DNA from: Clostridiales bacterium
GTDB taxonomy: Bacteria; Bacillota; Clostridia; Saccharofermentanales; Saccharofermentanaceae
Length of the DNA stretch: 64,000 nucleotides
NCBI GenBank assembly: GCA_017964005.1
Contig: JAGCSR010000026.1
Location: forward strand, 1 to 64,000
Direction of reading: 5' to 3'
Below are positions 34,993-43,748 of this stretch, in pieces (positions within the stretch are counted from its first letter, which is position 1; every line of letters starts with the position of its first letter). A program made the translations under genes and the position numbers. The notes under the pieces were generated by a model. The model had not been told where the DNA came from and made no database searches. It saw only the letters and a program-made list of their open reading frames with translations.

Positions 34993-37290
34993 ATGAACAC
35001 CGTGAAGATCCTTAAAAAGTTGACAACAGAAGATAAGGCCAGGCTTCTTTGCGGAACCACGCAAAACTCCATCGGAGGGTTTGATTCTTCTGCAGGTCCG
35101 ATACCGGAACTTGCTCTTCAGGACGGCGGCACAGGCATTAACTTCATGCATCTGTTCGGACGGGGCCTGTTCAATATGGAACTCGTAAAGGAATACAGTC
35201 CCGAAGAGGGTTTTCACGTAATCAACGATTTCTATGAAACAGATAAACTTACCGAACGTGAGAAAATCTTAAGAAATGCTATACACGACAGGCTCACCGA
35301 ACTCCGCTGCGGGATCGATGAAGCTCCCGGTTGCTATCCGCCGGGAATTCTCCTCGCGTCAACATGGAATCCGAAGATCGTTTACGAGACCGGACGGGCA
35401 CTCGGTATGGAGGCGGCGGTCTACCGTGTCGGGGTACTCCTGGGAACACCCAACTGCAACATATTAAGAGAGCCTGTTAACGGGAGGTTTTTCGAAGGGT
35501 ATTCGGAAGATCCTTTCCTTGCGAAAACCCTGGCACCCGAGATGTGCAAAGGCGTCGAGAGCATGGGGATCTCATCGAACGTAAAGCATTTTGCATGCAA
35601 CAATCTTGAGAAAAACCGTCAGACGGTCAACGAGATAATTGATGAACGCACGATGAGGGAGATCTATTTCCCTGCCTTTGAAGCGTGCAGCAAAGTCTCT
35701 TCGACATTAATGACCGCATACCCCAGGATCAACGGCAAATACTGCACTGAGAATCCCTGGCTCCTGATAGACGTTCTAAGGAATGGTTGGGGATACAAAG
35801 GTGTTACCGTAACCGACTGGGATGCGAAAACAACTGATATGGGCAATTCCGTATCCTGCAGCCAGGATCTGTTCATGCCGGGTCCGAGAGATCCCTCCGA
35901 GATCGTTAAGGCCGTAAAGGACGGGGTTCTTTCCGTTAAAAACCTCGACAGGGCGGCGAAGAGAGTTCTAGATCTCATAAACAGATTCAGTAATGTTAAG
36001 GCTCCCGAAGGACTTACCGCCGCTAAATACAAAAAAGCAGGCGACAAGGCTGCTTACGATGCCGCTGCAGAAGGTATCGTTATGCTGAAGAACAAAGGGA
36101 ATCTCCCTCTTACAGAAAGATCCAAAGTTGTGTTTTTCGGTCCGGACCGTTTCAAAGATTACGGTTCGGGGAGCGCTAAGGTCCTGACATCACGCACGGG
36201 CGATCTTTACGATGAACTGTGCAGCATATTGGGAACAAGCAAAGTCTTAAGAAATGATATGGATGCATATAAAAAGGGCGCCGTCGCAATAGTTATCGAG
36301 ACCATTGAATCCGGCGAGGGCTGCGACAGACCTGACCTGAAACTCAATAAGAAAACGGTATCAACCATAAGGAAACTCGCAAAAGATCCGGGCAAGGGCA
36401 AGATCTGCCTGATACTTAACACGCCGGGACCGGTCGAACTGGGAGAGATCGAAGATAACGTGGATTCGATATTCGCAGTCTTCTACCCGGGCATGATGGG
36501 AGCCAGGGCGATGGCCGGAATTCTTGCAGGAAAGATTAATCCTTCAGGAAGTCTGCCCTGCACCTTCCCGGTATCATACAAGGACACGCCGGCATATCTT
36601 TGTTACCCGGACAGCCTGACATGCAGATACGGAGAAGGCATCTATACAGGTTACCGGGGATATCAGAAGCGCGGGATCAAGCCGATGTACAGCTTCGGCT
36701 ACGGCCTTTCCTACTCGGGTTTCAAGGCTGATCAGATCGAATCCTCCGCTAAGGGAAATAAAGTGTATGTCAAATGCCGTCTTGCGAATACCGGCAAAAT
36801 GGACGGCAAAAAGGTCGTTCAGATCTATGTGTCAAAGCACACGCCGCAAACAGGCAGAGATCCCTTCCGCCTCGTGGGATTTGCAAAACCCCTGATCAAG
36901 GCCGGCTCATATAAGAATGTTGCGGTATCTTTCGACAAGAATGAGCTATCTTATTTCGATGAGGAATACGGGAAATTCCTTATAGAAGGGGGCAGGTACG
37001 ATATTTATATCAGCCTTACAGGTTGTGATGATCTGATCCCGGCAGGAAACATATATGTCGAAGGATCGGACGAATTAAAGTGCGGACCTGACTGGCCCAT
37101 CAGCAGGATCGCAGAAAGCAAGGCGCTTGCTGATGCTGTCGCGAAAGATTTCGAAGCACTGGGATTTCCTTTCGTGGCCTTTGCCGTCAATCTCGAGTAT
37201 GTACCCTCGATGAAGCTCTCTGAACTTTTCGGGGAAACGGATAAACTCGTCAACTTCAAAAAGGCCGCCAAGGAATACAGACCGGAATGA
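34993..37290 (+). CDS. Glycoside hydrolase family 3 beta-glucosidase
   Basis: A 765-residue enzyme without a signal peptide, so it should cleave cellobiose or other glucosides inside the cell. The GH3 N-terminal barrel has PPGILLASTWNP, NCNILREPVNGRFFEGYSEDP, and VKHFACNNLE; the nucleophile is Asp 275 in VTVTDWD. The second domain begins at about residue 350 (GIVMLKNKGNLPL) and the C-terminus is a fibronectin-III-like domain (IYVSKHTPQTGRDP to LIEGGRYDIYI). A good AAGGAG site precedes ATG 34993. It fits with the extracellular cellulases as the last step of cellulose use. The GH3 stop codon is part of the promoter of the next gene. Confidence 0.92.
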   Translation: MNTVKILKKLTTEDKARLLCGTTQNSIGGFDSSAGPIPELALQDGGTGINFMHLFGRGLFNMELVKEYSPEEGFHVINDFYETDKLTEREKILRNAIHDRLTELRCGIDEAPGCYPPGILLASTWNPKIVYETGRALGMEAAVYRVGVLLGTPNCNILREPVNGRFFEGYSEDPFLAKTLAPEMCKGVESMGISSNVKHFACNNLEKNRQTVNEIIDERTMREIYFPAFEACSKVSSTLMTAYPRINGKYCTENPWLLIDVLRNGWGYKGVTVTDWDAKTTDMGNSVSCSQDLFMPGPRDPSEIVKAVKDGVLSVKNLDRAAKRVLDLINRFSNVKAPEGLTAAKYKKAGDKAAYDAAAEGIVMLKNKGNLPLTERSKVVFFGPDRFKDYGSGSAKVLTSRTGDLYDELCSILGTSKVLRNDMDAYKKGAVAIVIETIESGEGCDRPDLKLNKKTVSTIRKLAKDPGKGKICLILNTPGPVELGEIEDNVDSIFAVFYPGMMGARAMAGILAGKINPSGSLPCTFPVSYKDTPAYLCYPDSLTCRYGEGIYTGYRGYQKRGIKPMYSFGYGLSYSGFKADQIESSAKGNKVYVKCRLANTGKMDGKKVVQIYVSKHTPQTGRDPFRLVGFAKPLIKAGSYKNVAVSFDKNELSYFDEEYGKFLIEGGRYDIYISLTGCDDLIPAGNIYVEGSDELKCGPDWPISRIAESKALADAVAKDFEALGFPFVAFAVNLEYVPSMKLSELFGETDKLVNFKKAAKEYRPE

Positions 37291-37299
37291 TATAATCAG
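37288..37299 (+). promoter_or_regulatory. Extended -10 for the MBL-fold gene
   Basis: TGATATAATCAG begins with the TGA stop of GH3 (37288-37290), so stop codon and extended -10 share bases. It is identical to the element at 34950. Confidence 0.45.
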
Positions 37300-37330
37300 A
37301 TAAGCATTTTTGTTTGGAGGGGAGATTATT

Positions 37331-38116
37331 ATGGAACTTGAATTATTCGTAAAAGAACTTAAGCCCGGCATCTACCTGATGGATGAGGGACATATTGCCA
37401 GCGGTTATATTGTTGTCGGAAGCGAGAAGGTCGCCGTTATAGACACGATGAACGGGTTCAATGATGTTAAGGCTGCCGTAAGAAAGATAACTGACAAGCC
37501 AATTATCGTTATCAACACGCACGGTCATGGGGATCATATTTTCGGTAATGTCTATCTCGAAGAAGCATATCTCAATCCGAAAGATCTGGAGCTCGCCAAT
37601 TTCTTCATGAACATGCCTGAGTTCAAGCAGGCATGCGAAGAGCACGGCTTCTCGATGCCGCCGTTTAAGCCCGTTAAAGAAGGTGATGTTTTCGACCTTG
37701 GCGGCAGGACTTTGGAAGTATATGAACTCCCGGGACATACTCCCGGCGGAATAGTACTGCTCCTCAAAGAAGACCGGATCCTCTTCACCGGCGATGCAGT
37801 CAACCACTATCTCTGGATGATGCTGGACGGCTGCCTTAAGCTTTCCGATTATGTTAAGGAATTAGACAGGCTCATGTTCCTCGAAAACGAGGCCGACTAC
37901 ATCCTTCAGGGTCACGCCCAGGATCTCGAGGACATCTCCCTTATGAGATGCATGCACGACGGTATCGTTGAGATCATCGAAGGTAAGACCGAGAACGACG
38001 GGCCTTTCGAGTGGTTTGGCGGAGTCTGTAAAAAACATCCTTTCAAACTCATGGAAGGAAAGAAATACGCCTATACTGATGAGACGATAATCTGCTACAA
38101 CCCGGAGAATATCTGA
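37331..38116 (+). CDS. Metallo-beta-lactamase fold hydrolase
   Basis: A 261-residue cytoplasmic protein with the complete metal set of the MBL fold: NTHGHGDHIFGN (His 64, His 66, Asp 68, His 69), LPGHTPGGIV, LFTGDAVNH and a late QGHAQD. It resembles glyoxalase-II-like and other general hydrolases rather than a true beta-lactamase; the substrate is unknown. I chose ATG 37331, which follows GGAGGGGAG; the open frame reaches back to a TTG at 37310 inside that site. A hairpin terminator follows at 38144. Confidence 0.88.
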   Translation: MELELFVKELKPGIYLMDEGHIASGYIVVGSEKVAVIDTMNGFNDVKAAVRKITDKPIIVINTHGHGDHIFGNVYLEEAYLNPKDLELANFFMNMPEFKQACEEHGFSMPPFKPVKEGDVFDLGGRTLEVYELPGHTPGGIVLLLKEDRILFTGDAVNHYLWMMLDGCLKLSDYVKELDRLMFLENEADYILQGHAQDLEDISLMRCMHDGIVEIIEGKTENDGPFEWFGGVCKKHPFKLMEGKKYAYTDETIICYNPENI

Positions 38117-38143
38117 AGCCGGGGCTCGCTGCTCCAAAGTGTT

Positions 38144-38175
38144 GAAAAGCTGCTCATTGTGAGCAACTTTTCTCT
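38144..38175 (+). terminator. Hairpin terminator after the MBL-fold gene
   Basis: GAAAAGCTGCTCA and TGAGCAACTTTTC form a stem with one mismatch around a TTG loop; the T-run is within the stem's end. It stands 28 bases after the stop. Confidence 0.55.
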
Positions 38176-38275
38176 TGAAATCGATGATAATCGAAATATA
38201 TATTAAATACTAAAACCTTTTTGCTTAAGGCTGCCTCTTACGTGATAGTACTTATGAGACAGTTCTGACTTATAG

Positions 38276-39427
38276 TCATCGCTTGTATTCGGTGTCGTTT
38301 ACCGTAATCGATGCGATCTTATCCGTATCAACAAGTCGGTTGAACACCAGGAGAAATTCATTATTAAGAGATCCGCATCCATAGCTTGTATTATCGATTT
38401 CCTTATCACAGCTGTATACACCCGGAAAACCGTGTTCGATTACAGTGTATGAACTGCCGTCGTCAAACATGATACAGACCTTGTATGCTCTGTACGGATC
38501 GTATGCCTCTTCCGGCGTTAACCCCAATCCCGTATTCATGTCTATATTCATTGAGATCGGAGAGATCTCGATCACGCCGCCGTCACTGTTTACAAATTCA
38601 ACAGCTTGTGAACGTTTCTCACAAGGAATATCCACGTTGATAGTTTTTTTCTTGCTCTCAAGTTCACCGATAAATTTATCAGCGTCCTCTTTCTTTGATA
38701 AAGCGTCTCTTTCACCTAATGTACAAGGATACTGATCGATCTCCATCTTTAAACTGCCTTTTCCGAATGCATTTAACGACACATAATAGTAGCAGTAGAG
38801 CTTTTCCCCAGTTGACCTGTCCAGATCAACATACATGTTTCCGCTGTCACCGATACTGAGATAGAATGTTGAATCATCCGAGAACCATGCGCCCTTGGCT
38901 TCATTATCCAGCTGACTGTAATTCAAGACGTCAACGCCTCCCTTTTTCTCCAGGGTGAGTTCGACAACTGCAGAATTGTTATCCCTTACAGCAGACAGAA
39001 CAGTGATGGTCGTCCCGTCAACTTCTCTGGATATGTTAAGATCCTCAACACAATCTCCGATCAAAGATTGCGCGGCCTTGGGGTCTACGTCTACATATTC
39101 TCTTGCCGGATAATCAATGTAATACCATGAATCTTTTCCTTCTTCATATACAAGCTCCTTATGAGCTTCGACATTGCTTTTACCCATCATTCCCCATATA
39201 CGCTGAAAAAACTCACCATCGGTCGCGGCATTTACAACGAAAGGCGTTGCTACAAACAAAGCTGCTGCTGCAACTGCTATGGATGTTATTCTCGTAATAC
39301 GGGTCTTATTGTAGAGATACTTCTGCTTATTGTGCTCTCTTGTCCTTATATATCCGTCTGAGAATTCATGCTTTTCACAAGGTGCACGAAACTCATCGAA
39401 CGAAATGTTAAATCTGTTCTCTCTCAT
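38276..39427 (-). CDS. Anti-sigma-factor-like membrane protein
   Basis: A 383-residue protein with a cytoplasmic N-terminus of about 45 residues, one membrane helix (SIAVAAAALFVATPFVV) and a large outside domain. The layout, and NISREVDGTTITVLSAVRDNNSAVVELTLE in the outside part, match the DUF4179 type proteins that sit next to ECF sigma genes in Clostridia. It should hold the neighbouring sigma factor at the membrane until an outside signal arrives. The start is probably ATG 39427, with AAGGAG 8 bases before it; ATG 39433 is too close to that site. It follows the sigma gene by about 7-12 bases. Confidence 0.75.
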   Translation of the reverse strand: MRENRFNISFDEFRAPCEKHEFSDGYIRTREHNKQKYLYNKTRITRITSIAVAAAALFVATPFVVNAATDGEFFQRIWGMMGKSNVEAHKELVYEEGKDSWYYIDYPAREYVDVDPKAAQSLIGDCVEDLNISREVDGTTITVLSAVRDNNSAVVELTLEKKGGVDVLNYSQLDNEAKGAWFSDDSTFYLSIGDSGNMYVDLDRSTGEKLYCYYYVSLNAFGKGSLKMEIDQYPCTLGERDALSKKEDADKFIGELESKKKTINVDIPCEKRSQAVEFVNSDGGVIEISPISMNIDMNTGLGLTPEEAYDPYRAYKVCIMFDDGSSYTVIEHGFPGVYSCDKEIDNTSYGCGSLNNEFLLVFNRLVDTDKIASITVNDTEYKR

Positions 39428-39439
39428 GGTCATTGCTCC

Positions 39440-39952
39440 TTAAATATCTGATAATTGTACATGTCCTTTAAGTTTCTTTTTTGCCCGTTCGAAACGCTTG
39501 CGCACACAAGATTCTGAGATGTTCAGTCTTGAAGAAGTCTCACGGACAGACAAGTCATCGATAACCAGACACTGAATGACATCTTTGTATTTTGAGGGGA
39601 GTTTATCCAGTATATCCTTCAGATAGGATGCCTCTTTACCATCCTGTTCGTTAGTGTTGCTTTCCAATATTCCTTCCAGGTCGGAGAGAGGTATCAGATT
39701 AGAATCTCTCCTCCTTTTCCTGTATGTACTGATAGCCGCGCTCTTGATGACCGTGAAAACATATCGTTGGCAGTCATCTGACTCAGCATCATCAAATACT
39801 TTGTTGCTCTTCATTAGTTTCAAGAAAGCATCCTGAACAGCATCTTCAGCTGCATACTGATCATTCAGGATCGAGAAGGCGACCCTGTACATCTTATGCT
39901 CATACAGTGAGTAGCATTTTTCGATGAATTGTACGGAATCCTTCCGCCCCAT
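39440..39952 (-). CDS. ECF-type RNA polymerase sigma factor
   Basis: A 170-residue sigma factor. Region 2 is YRVAFSILNDQYAAEDAVQDAFLKLMKS with the conserved DAVQDAF and, further on, RYVFTVIKSAAISTYRKRRR; region 4 is LPSKYKDVIQCLVIDDLSVRETSSRLNISES and CVRKRFERAKKKLKG. It pairs with the membrane protein downstream, probably its anti-sigma factor. No ribosome site is obvious before ATG 39952, so translation may be weak. The regulon cannot be read from the window; such pairs usually control their own operon. Confidence 0.9.
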   Translation of the reverse strand: MGRKDSVQFIEKCYSLYEHKMYRVAFSILNDQYAAEDAVQDAFLKLMKSNKVFDDAESDDCQRYVFTVIKSAAISTYRKRRRDSNLIPLSDLEGILESNTNEQDGKEASYLKDILDKLPSKYKDVIQCLVIDDLSVRETSSRLNISESCVRKRFERAKKKLKGHVQLSDI

Positions 39953-40101
39953 AACAAAAACCGATGTCCTTTCATAATGGTAAGGTCAAAACTTGCCTTT
40001 CACTCTTTATAACGCAGGAGCATATGGATTTGTGACATTTTTTTCAGTTGCTGCATGCGTTTTGATTTTCGAAAACACTCAGGTTATTCCATGAGCAGGT
40101 A

Positions 40102-40395
40102 TTGAAGCCGCATCATCGATTGGGTGGCCAGAGGGCAATTCATAATATCTATGTTGACAGGTTGATTGATATTATAAAGGCATATGTTGATTACTACAAT
40201 CAGAAGCGACCTTCTTATGCCATCGGGTACGACACACCTGATAACTACTATAGAAGATATATTCGCGGAGAATTGGAGTGCAAGAATACATTTTCGAAAA
40301 GGGTCCTGAGCCCTGAACCGAAGTTCGTTCAGCAGAAACGGACAAATACCGATAAACAAAGCATTTCAGAAGCAGTGTCTACTTTCAGAAATTAA
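40102..40395 (+). pseudogene. IS3-like transposase C-terminal fragment
   Basis: About 97 codons that end a DDE transposase: YVDYYNQKRPSYAIGYDTPDNYY is the usual end of the integrase core in IS3-type OrfB. The catalytic region upstream is missing; the 5' edge near 40088 joins unrelated sequence. It is a dead remnant, and marks the left border of the AT-rich block 40.0-43.3 kb. Confidence 0.7.
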
Positions 40396-40459
40396 TTAGC
40401 ACAAAAAACATCGCTGGTGTCTACCGGCAGAAAAAAGAATTAAAGAAAAATATTTTTTG

Positions 40460-40483
40460 TGTCCACTTTACTTGACTGCTACA
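40460..40483 (+). repeat. Probable right end of the IS remnant
   Basis: The sequence starting TGTCCACTTTACTTGACT and ending CTACA resembles a terminal inverted repeat of IS3-type elements and lies 65 bases after the transposase stop. No matching left end is visible, as expected for a truncated copy. Confidence 0.45.
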
Positions 40484-40614
40484 GCAACAAAAGGGCTGAT
40501 ATTGATGTTCGTCCGTATTTTTGTAGAGATATGCGAAAAGTTCGTCCGAAAAAATGTAAAAACAATTGTTTTTTCGTATGTAAAAATGTAAAATCATAGC
40601 ATGGAGGCGATGAT

Positions 40615-41910
40615 ATGGAACGATTGGCATACGAGAAATTAGTTGAATGGAAGAACAGCAACGATAGAAAACCTCTCATATTAAACGGCGCCAGACAGGT
40701 AGGAAAAACCTGGCTTCTTAAAGAATTTGGGGCTTCTGAATTTGAGAGTGTAGCATATATAAACTGTGATGAAGATGAGGCTATAAAGAGAGCCTTTACC
40801 GACTTCGATACAGACAGGTTAGTTCGTGTCTTTTCCGCAATTTCCGGTGTTGCTGTCAAGCCGGGGCGCACGCTTATTATATTGGATGAAATACAAGAAG
40901 TGCCTATTGGATTAACTGCACTTAAGTACTTTTGTGAGAACGCTCCTGAGTACCATATAGCAGTTGCGGGTAGTTTGCTTGGTATCGGATTACACCAAGG
41001 CACGGGTTTTCCTGTGGGTAAAGTGGATGAGATAAATCTTTATCCGCTTTCGTTTAAGGAATTCTTAATGGCACTTGGAAAGGAGATCCTTATTGATAAT
41101 ATGGAATCTCATCGATGGAATGAATTATCTTCTTTATCATCGACATTTATCGACTTACTGCGTCAGTATTACTACGTAGGCGGAATGCCGGCAGTAGTTA
41201 AGTCTTATGTTGATGAGCAGGATATTTTTGCGGTTAGGAATATTCAAAATCAGATCTTGGCTGATTACAGGCGTGATTTTTCCAAACATGTTCCTGCGGA
41301 AATCCTTCCTAAAGTAAATATGGTTTGGGACTCGATTCCGGCACAGCTTGCAAAGGAAAACAAAAAATATATCTATAGTGCAGTAAAAAAAGGCGGTCGT
41401 GCTAAGGAATTTGAGAATGCTATTCAATGGCTTGTTGATGCAGGATTGGTTTATAAGGTCCTCCGGGTATCAAAGGCAGATAAGCCGTTAAAGTTTTATG
41501 AAGATCCGGGCGCTTTTAAGTTATTCATGTTGGATCTGGGCTTGCTTGGTGCATTGTCCGATGTAGATGCAAAAGATGTCTTAGTTAACAATACAGCTTT
41601 TACGGAATACAAAGGGGCTTTTACTGAACAGTACGTATTACAAGAACTGAGAGCAATTGGCAGGAAGATATATTATTATTCCAAGGAACGCTCAAATCTG
41701 GAACTGGATTTTATTATACAAAAATATTATGTTTACCCGATCGAGGTAAAAGCAGAAGAAAACCTTCGGTCCAAGAGTTTAAAATCTACATATGACTCCA
41801 ATAACAGTTTAAGACCGGTTAGATTTTCTATGGCTGATTATAGAGAACAGGAATGGATGGTCAATGTTCCTCTGTTTTTGGTCAGTGAATGGATTGAAGC
41901 TGCCGAGTAA
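40615..41910 (+). CDS. AAA-type ATPase with DUF4143 domain
   Basis: A 431-residue protein. The N-terminal AAA_14-like domain has the Walker A loop NGARQVGKTWLL and Walker B LIILDEIQEV; AVAGSLLGIGL follows as sensor. The C-terminal half (from about residue 230) is a DUF4143 domain: DAGLVYKVLRV, FKLFMLDLGLLGAL, AFTEQYVLQEL, then YYYSKERSNLELDFII and YPIEVKAEENLRSKS, which resemble a restriction-nuclease-like fold. The function of the family is unknown; members are abundant, often single genes in mobile or accessory DNA. ATG 40615 has GGAGG. It uses more A/T-ending codons than the flanking core genes, consistent with transfer. Confidence 0.9.
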   Translation: MERLAYEKLVEWKNSNDRKPLILNGARQVGKTWLLKEFGASEFESVAYINCDEDEAIKRAFTDFDTDRLVRVFSAISGVAVKPGRTLIILDEIQEVPIGLTALKYFCENAPEYHIAVAGSLLGIGLHQGTGFPVGKVDEINLYPLSFKEFLMALGKEILIDNMESHRWNELSSLSSTFIDLLRQYYYVGGMPAVVKSYVDEQDIFAVRNIQNQILADYRRDFSKHVPAEILPKVNMVWDSIPAQLAKENKKYIYSAVKKGGRAKEFENAIQWLVDAGLVYKVLRVSKADKPLKFYEDPGAFKLFMLDLGLLGALSDVDAKDVLVNNTAFTEYKGAFTEQYVLQELRAIGRKIYYYSKERSNLELDFIIQKYYVYPIEVKAEENLRSKSLKSTYDSNNSLRPVRFSMADYREQEWMVNVPLFLVSEWIEAAE

Positions 41911-41978
41911 AGGGTGTATCCGTTACAGGTCTTCTCTCTTTTTTCCGATATCTGGTTATCAAGACATCTTTATCCGCA

Positions 41979-41990
41979 TGATATAATCAG
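41979..41990 (+). promoter_or_regulatory. Extended -10 before two orphan genes
   Basis: The third copy of TGATATAATCAG, with TGA-TATAAT, 57 bases before the next gene start. Confidence 0.45.
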
Positions 41991-42046
41991 TATGTCGAGG
42001 AGAAATTTTTAAGTGCAAATGATCTACAAAAAGCAAACATAGAATT

Positions 42047-42547
42047 ATGATAAAAACATATCAGATTATTGATTGCAAATATACAGATGAATTTGATATG
42101 GAAACATTTGCTTTGATCCGTGATATTGAAGCAGATGTTATGCTTCCTGTTGTGATCAACGATTACTATTTCACTCACTATCCGGATCACGAGTACGATG
42201 TATATGAGGAAATCCGTCCCGGAGATTATATTAAGGGCGACTTATGTATCATATATGAACGTATTAAGGATTCAACCGGAACACTCTTTTTCGACCTGCA
42301 TAATAGTGACGTAAGGAAAATGCGGCCCGGTTTTGAAGGTGAATTTAAGATCATGACGGTTACTGATTCCGGCTATATTGTGTTGCAGCATCCGACGCAT
42401 GACACAACAATTACCTTGGATTCTGATATAAATCTGAACAAAAATGATTTGCCGGAAACACTTCATGTCCGTGGTGAATTATATCTTGAAACTATTGGTT
42501 TTCCTTGGCGTGATTATGCCAGTAACTCATACAATAACCGTGATTGA
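42047..42547 (+). CDS. Hypothetical protein, AT-rich
   Basis: A 166-residue cytoplasmic protein with no recognised motif. The composition is acidic and rich in Tyr and Asp, with strand-like segments (IRPGDYIKGDLCIIYERI, MRPGFEGEFKIMTVTDSGY, LHVRGELYLETIGFPW) that suggest a small beta-barrel. The start ATG 42047 has no good ribosome site. It ends 3 bases before the next gene, so the two are probably translated together. Base use is AT-rich like the DUF4143 gene. Confidence 0.55.
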   Translation: MIKTYQIIDCKYTDEFDMETFALIRDIEADVMLPVVINDYYFTHYPDHEYDVYEEIRPGDYIKGDLCIIYERIKDSTGTLFFDLHNSDVRKMRPGFEGEFKIMTVTDSGYIVLQHPTHDTTITLDSDINLNKNDLPETLHVRGELYLETIGFPWRDYASNSYNNRD

Positions 42548-42550
42548 ACT

Positions 42551-43135
42551 ATGGGCAAGTACATTATAGACAGTCATATTAGTTTTGTTTATGCATTGTG
42601 GAAATCATTATGCATTATTATTCCGATAGTCATTCTCCTATCAGGTTGTGCCAATATGCTTGATTCAGGAGAGGGAATCAGTGATTATTATTCCGTCCAA
42701 AAAGAGATTGGAGAAATAGCAGATTCTGTCATAGATGCGGTTGGTAAAGGAGATAAACAAACTCTCTATGATATGTTTTCTATGGAAAACAAAAATAATA
42801 GGGACATAATGTCTGAACTCGACAAGATGTTTGTTGAGGTGAATTGGCAATGTTTTTCTTTCGATGATGTAAAGGGATGTTTGGATGGTGAAGGAAAAGA
42901 TCTAAGGGATGGTAAACTGACGAGGTATAGCTATGGATATAAGATCGAGGGTATTACAGATGATAATGGAAACAAATATCTGATAAGTTACGGCTATACG
43001 GCAGTAGATGAGGAACACACGAATTACATAGGATTGTGTCAATTGTCCATATATATGGTGGAATATACAGACGAGTGGAATTACAATGTCTTAGAGGAAC
43101 ATACTGTAGGGGATTTAACCTTGCACAGAAGGTGA
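42551..43135 (+). CDS. DUF5104-like lipoprotein
   Basis: A 194-residue lipoprotein: a basic N-terminus, a hydrophobic stretch ending in ILLSGC, then an exposed domain. IADSVIDAVGKGDKQTLYDMFS at about residues 58-79 is the pattern of DUF5104-type lipoproteins, and YSYGYKIEGITDDNGNKYLISYGYTAVDEE follows as an NTF2-like sheet. Function unknown. It lies 3 bases after the previous gene. AT-rich. Confidence 0.6.
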   Translation: MGKYIIDSHISFVYALWKSLCIIIPIVILLSGCANMLDSGEGISDYYSVQKEIGEIADSVIDAVGKGDKQTLYDMFSMENKNNRDIMSELDKMFVEVNWQCFSFDDVKGCLDGEGKDLRDGKLTRYSYGYKIEGITDDNGNKYLISYGYTAVDEEHTNYIGLCQLSIYMVEYTDEWNYNVLEEHTVGDLTLHRR

Positions 43136-43165
43136 TGGATGTGAGTGTTTTCGAGGGGAATAAAA

Positions 43166-43282
43166 ATGATGAACCGACATAAGCTTTTTATATCGATCAT
43201 CATATTGTTTTCTTTTATTCTTTGTACTTTTCGTGGATCAAACGCATACAGATATCATAACATAACTGACCGTATAGCATAG
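43166..43282 (+). CDS. Small exported or membrane peptide, 38 residues
   Basis: ATG 43166 follows GAGGGG at a good distance. The frame encodes MMNRHK followed by a 17-residue hydrophobic segment and a short polar tail, like a signal peptide or a truncated exported protein. It stops before the BlaI promoter. It may be the start of a longer gene lost in the recombination that formed the edge of the AT-rich block. Confidence 0.4.
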   Translation: MMNRHKLFISIIILFSFILCTFRGSNAYRYHNITDRIA

Positions 43283-43328
43283 ACGGAAGGGTCATGATAT
43301 AAAAAACAGACAATTATCAAAAGGATGC

Positions 43329-43357
43329 TTGACACCGTCAGACTATCGGAGTAGTAT
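43329..43357 (+). promoter_or_regulatory. Promoter of the BlaI operon
   Basis: A perfect TTGACA at 43329-43334 and TAGTAT at 43352-43357 with 17 bases between. Transcription should start near 43364, inside the second operator. Confidence 0.75.
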
Positions 43358-43375
43358 AGACTATAAGAGTAGTCT
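43340..43375 (+). promoter_or_regulatory. Two tandem BlaI-type operators
   Basis: Two adjoining 18-base sites: AGACTATCGGAGTAGTAT (43340-43357) and AGACTATAAGAGTAGTCT (43358-43375). The second is a near-perfect palindrome (AGACTA/TAGTCT); both fit the dimeric BlaI/MecI type with TAGT half-sites. They cover the spacer, the -10 and the start of transcription, so binding should block the promoter. The repressor gene begins 12 bases later, so it controls itself. Confidence 0.75.
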
Positions 43376-43386
43376 GGAGGTGCAAT

Positions 43387-43743
43387 ATGCAGGAGAAACT
43401 TTTCGACAGCGAAGCAAAGGTAATGGAGATCTTGTGGGAGAAAGGCACTCTGTCTGCAAAGGAGATCTCATTGATCGCAGCAGAATCCATCGGCTGGAAT
43501 AAGAATACGACATATACGGTCATCAAGAAACTTGAGGCCAAGGGTTTTATCAGAAGAGACGAGCCCGGATTCATGTGTACTCCTCTGGTCTCCCAGGAAG
43601 AGATACAGAAGAAGGAAGCATCGACTCTGCTGAACAAAGTTTTCGGAGGGTCCCGTAAAGCGTTGTTCTCGGCGCTTCTGGAAGACGAGAAACTCTCCCG
43701 TGAAGAGATAGAAGAACTTAAGGATCTGATAGACAAGAGGTGA
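43387..43743 (+). CDS. BlaI/MecI/CopY family repressor
   Basis: A 118-residue winged-helix repressor: LFDSEAKVMEILWEKGTLSAKEI, NKNTTYTVIKKLEAKGFIRRDEPG is the recognition helix and wing, and the C-terminal helix forms the dimer. BlaI proteins are cut by a partner M56 protease (here the next gene) when the sensor is triggered. No beta-lactamase or penicillin-binding protein gene is present in the operon, so the signal may be a different cell-wall stress. GGAGG precedes ATG 43387. Its stop overlaps the ribosome site of the protease gene. Confidence 0.92.
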   Translation: MQEKLFDSEAKVMEILWEKGTLSAKEISLIAAESIGWNKNTTYTVIKKLEAKGFIRRDEPGFMCTPLVSQEEIQKKEASTLLNKVFGGSRKALFSALLEDEKLSREEIEELKDLIDKR

Positions 43744-43748
43744 TCCTG

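Noticed and set aside
40615..43135. DUF4143 ATPase plus two orphan genes as a defence island or toxin-antitoxin system
   Set aside because: No toxin, nuclease partner or antitoxin pattern could be recognised; DUF4143 ATPases are common as single genes.
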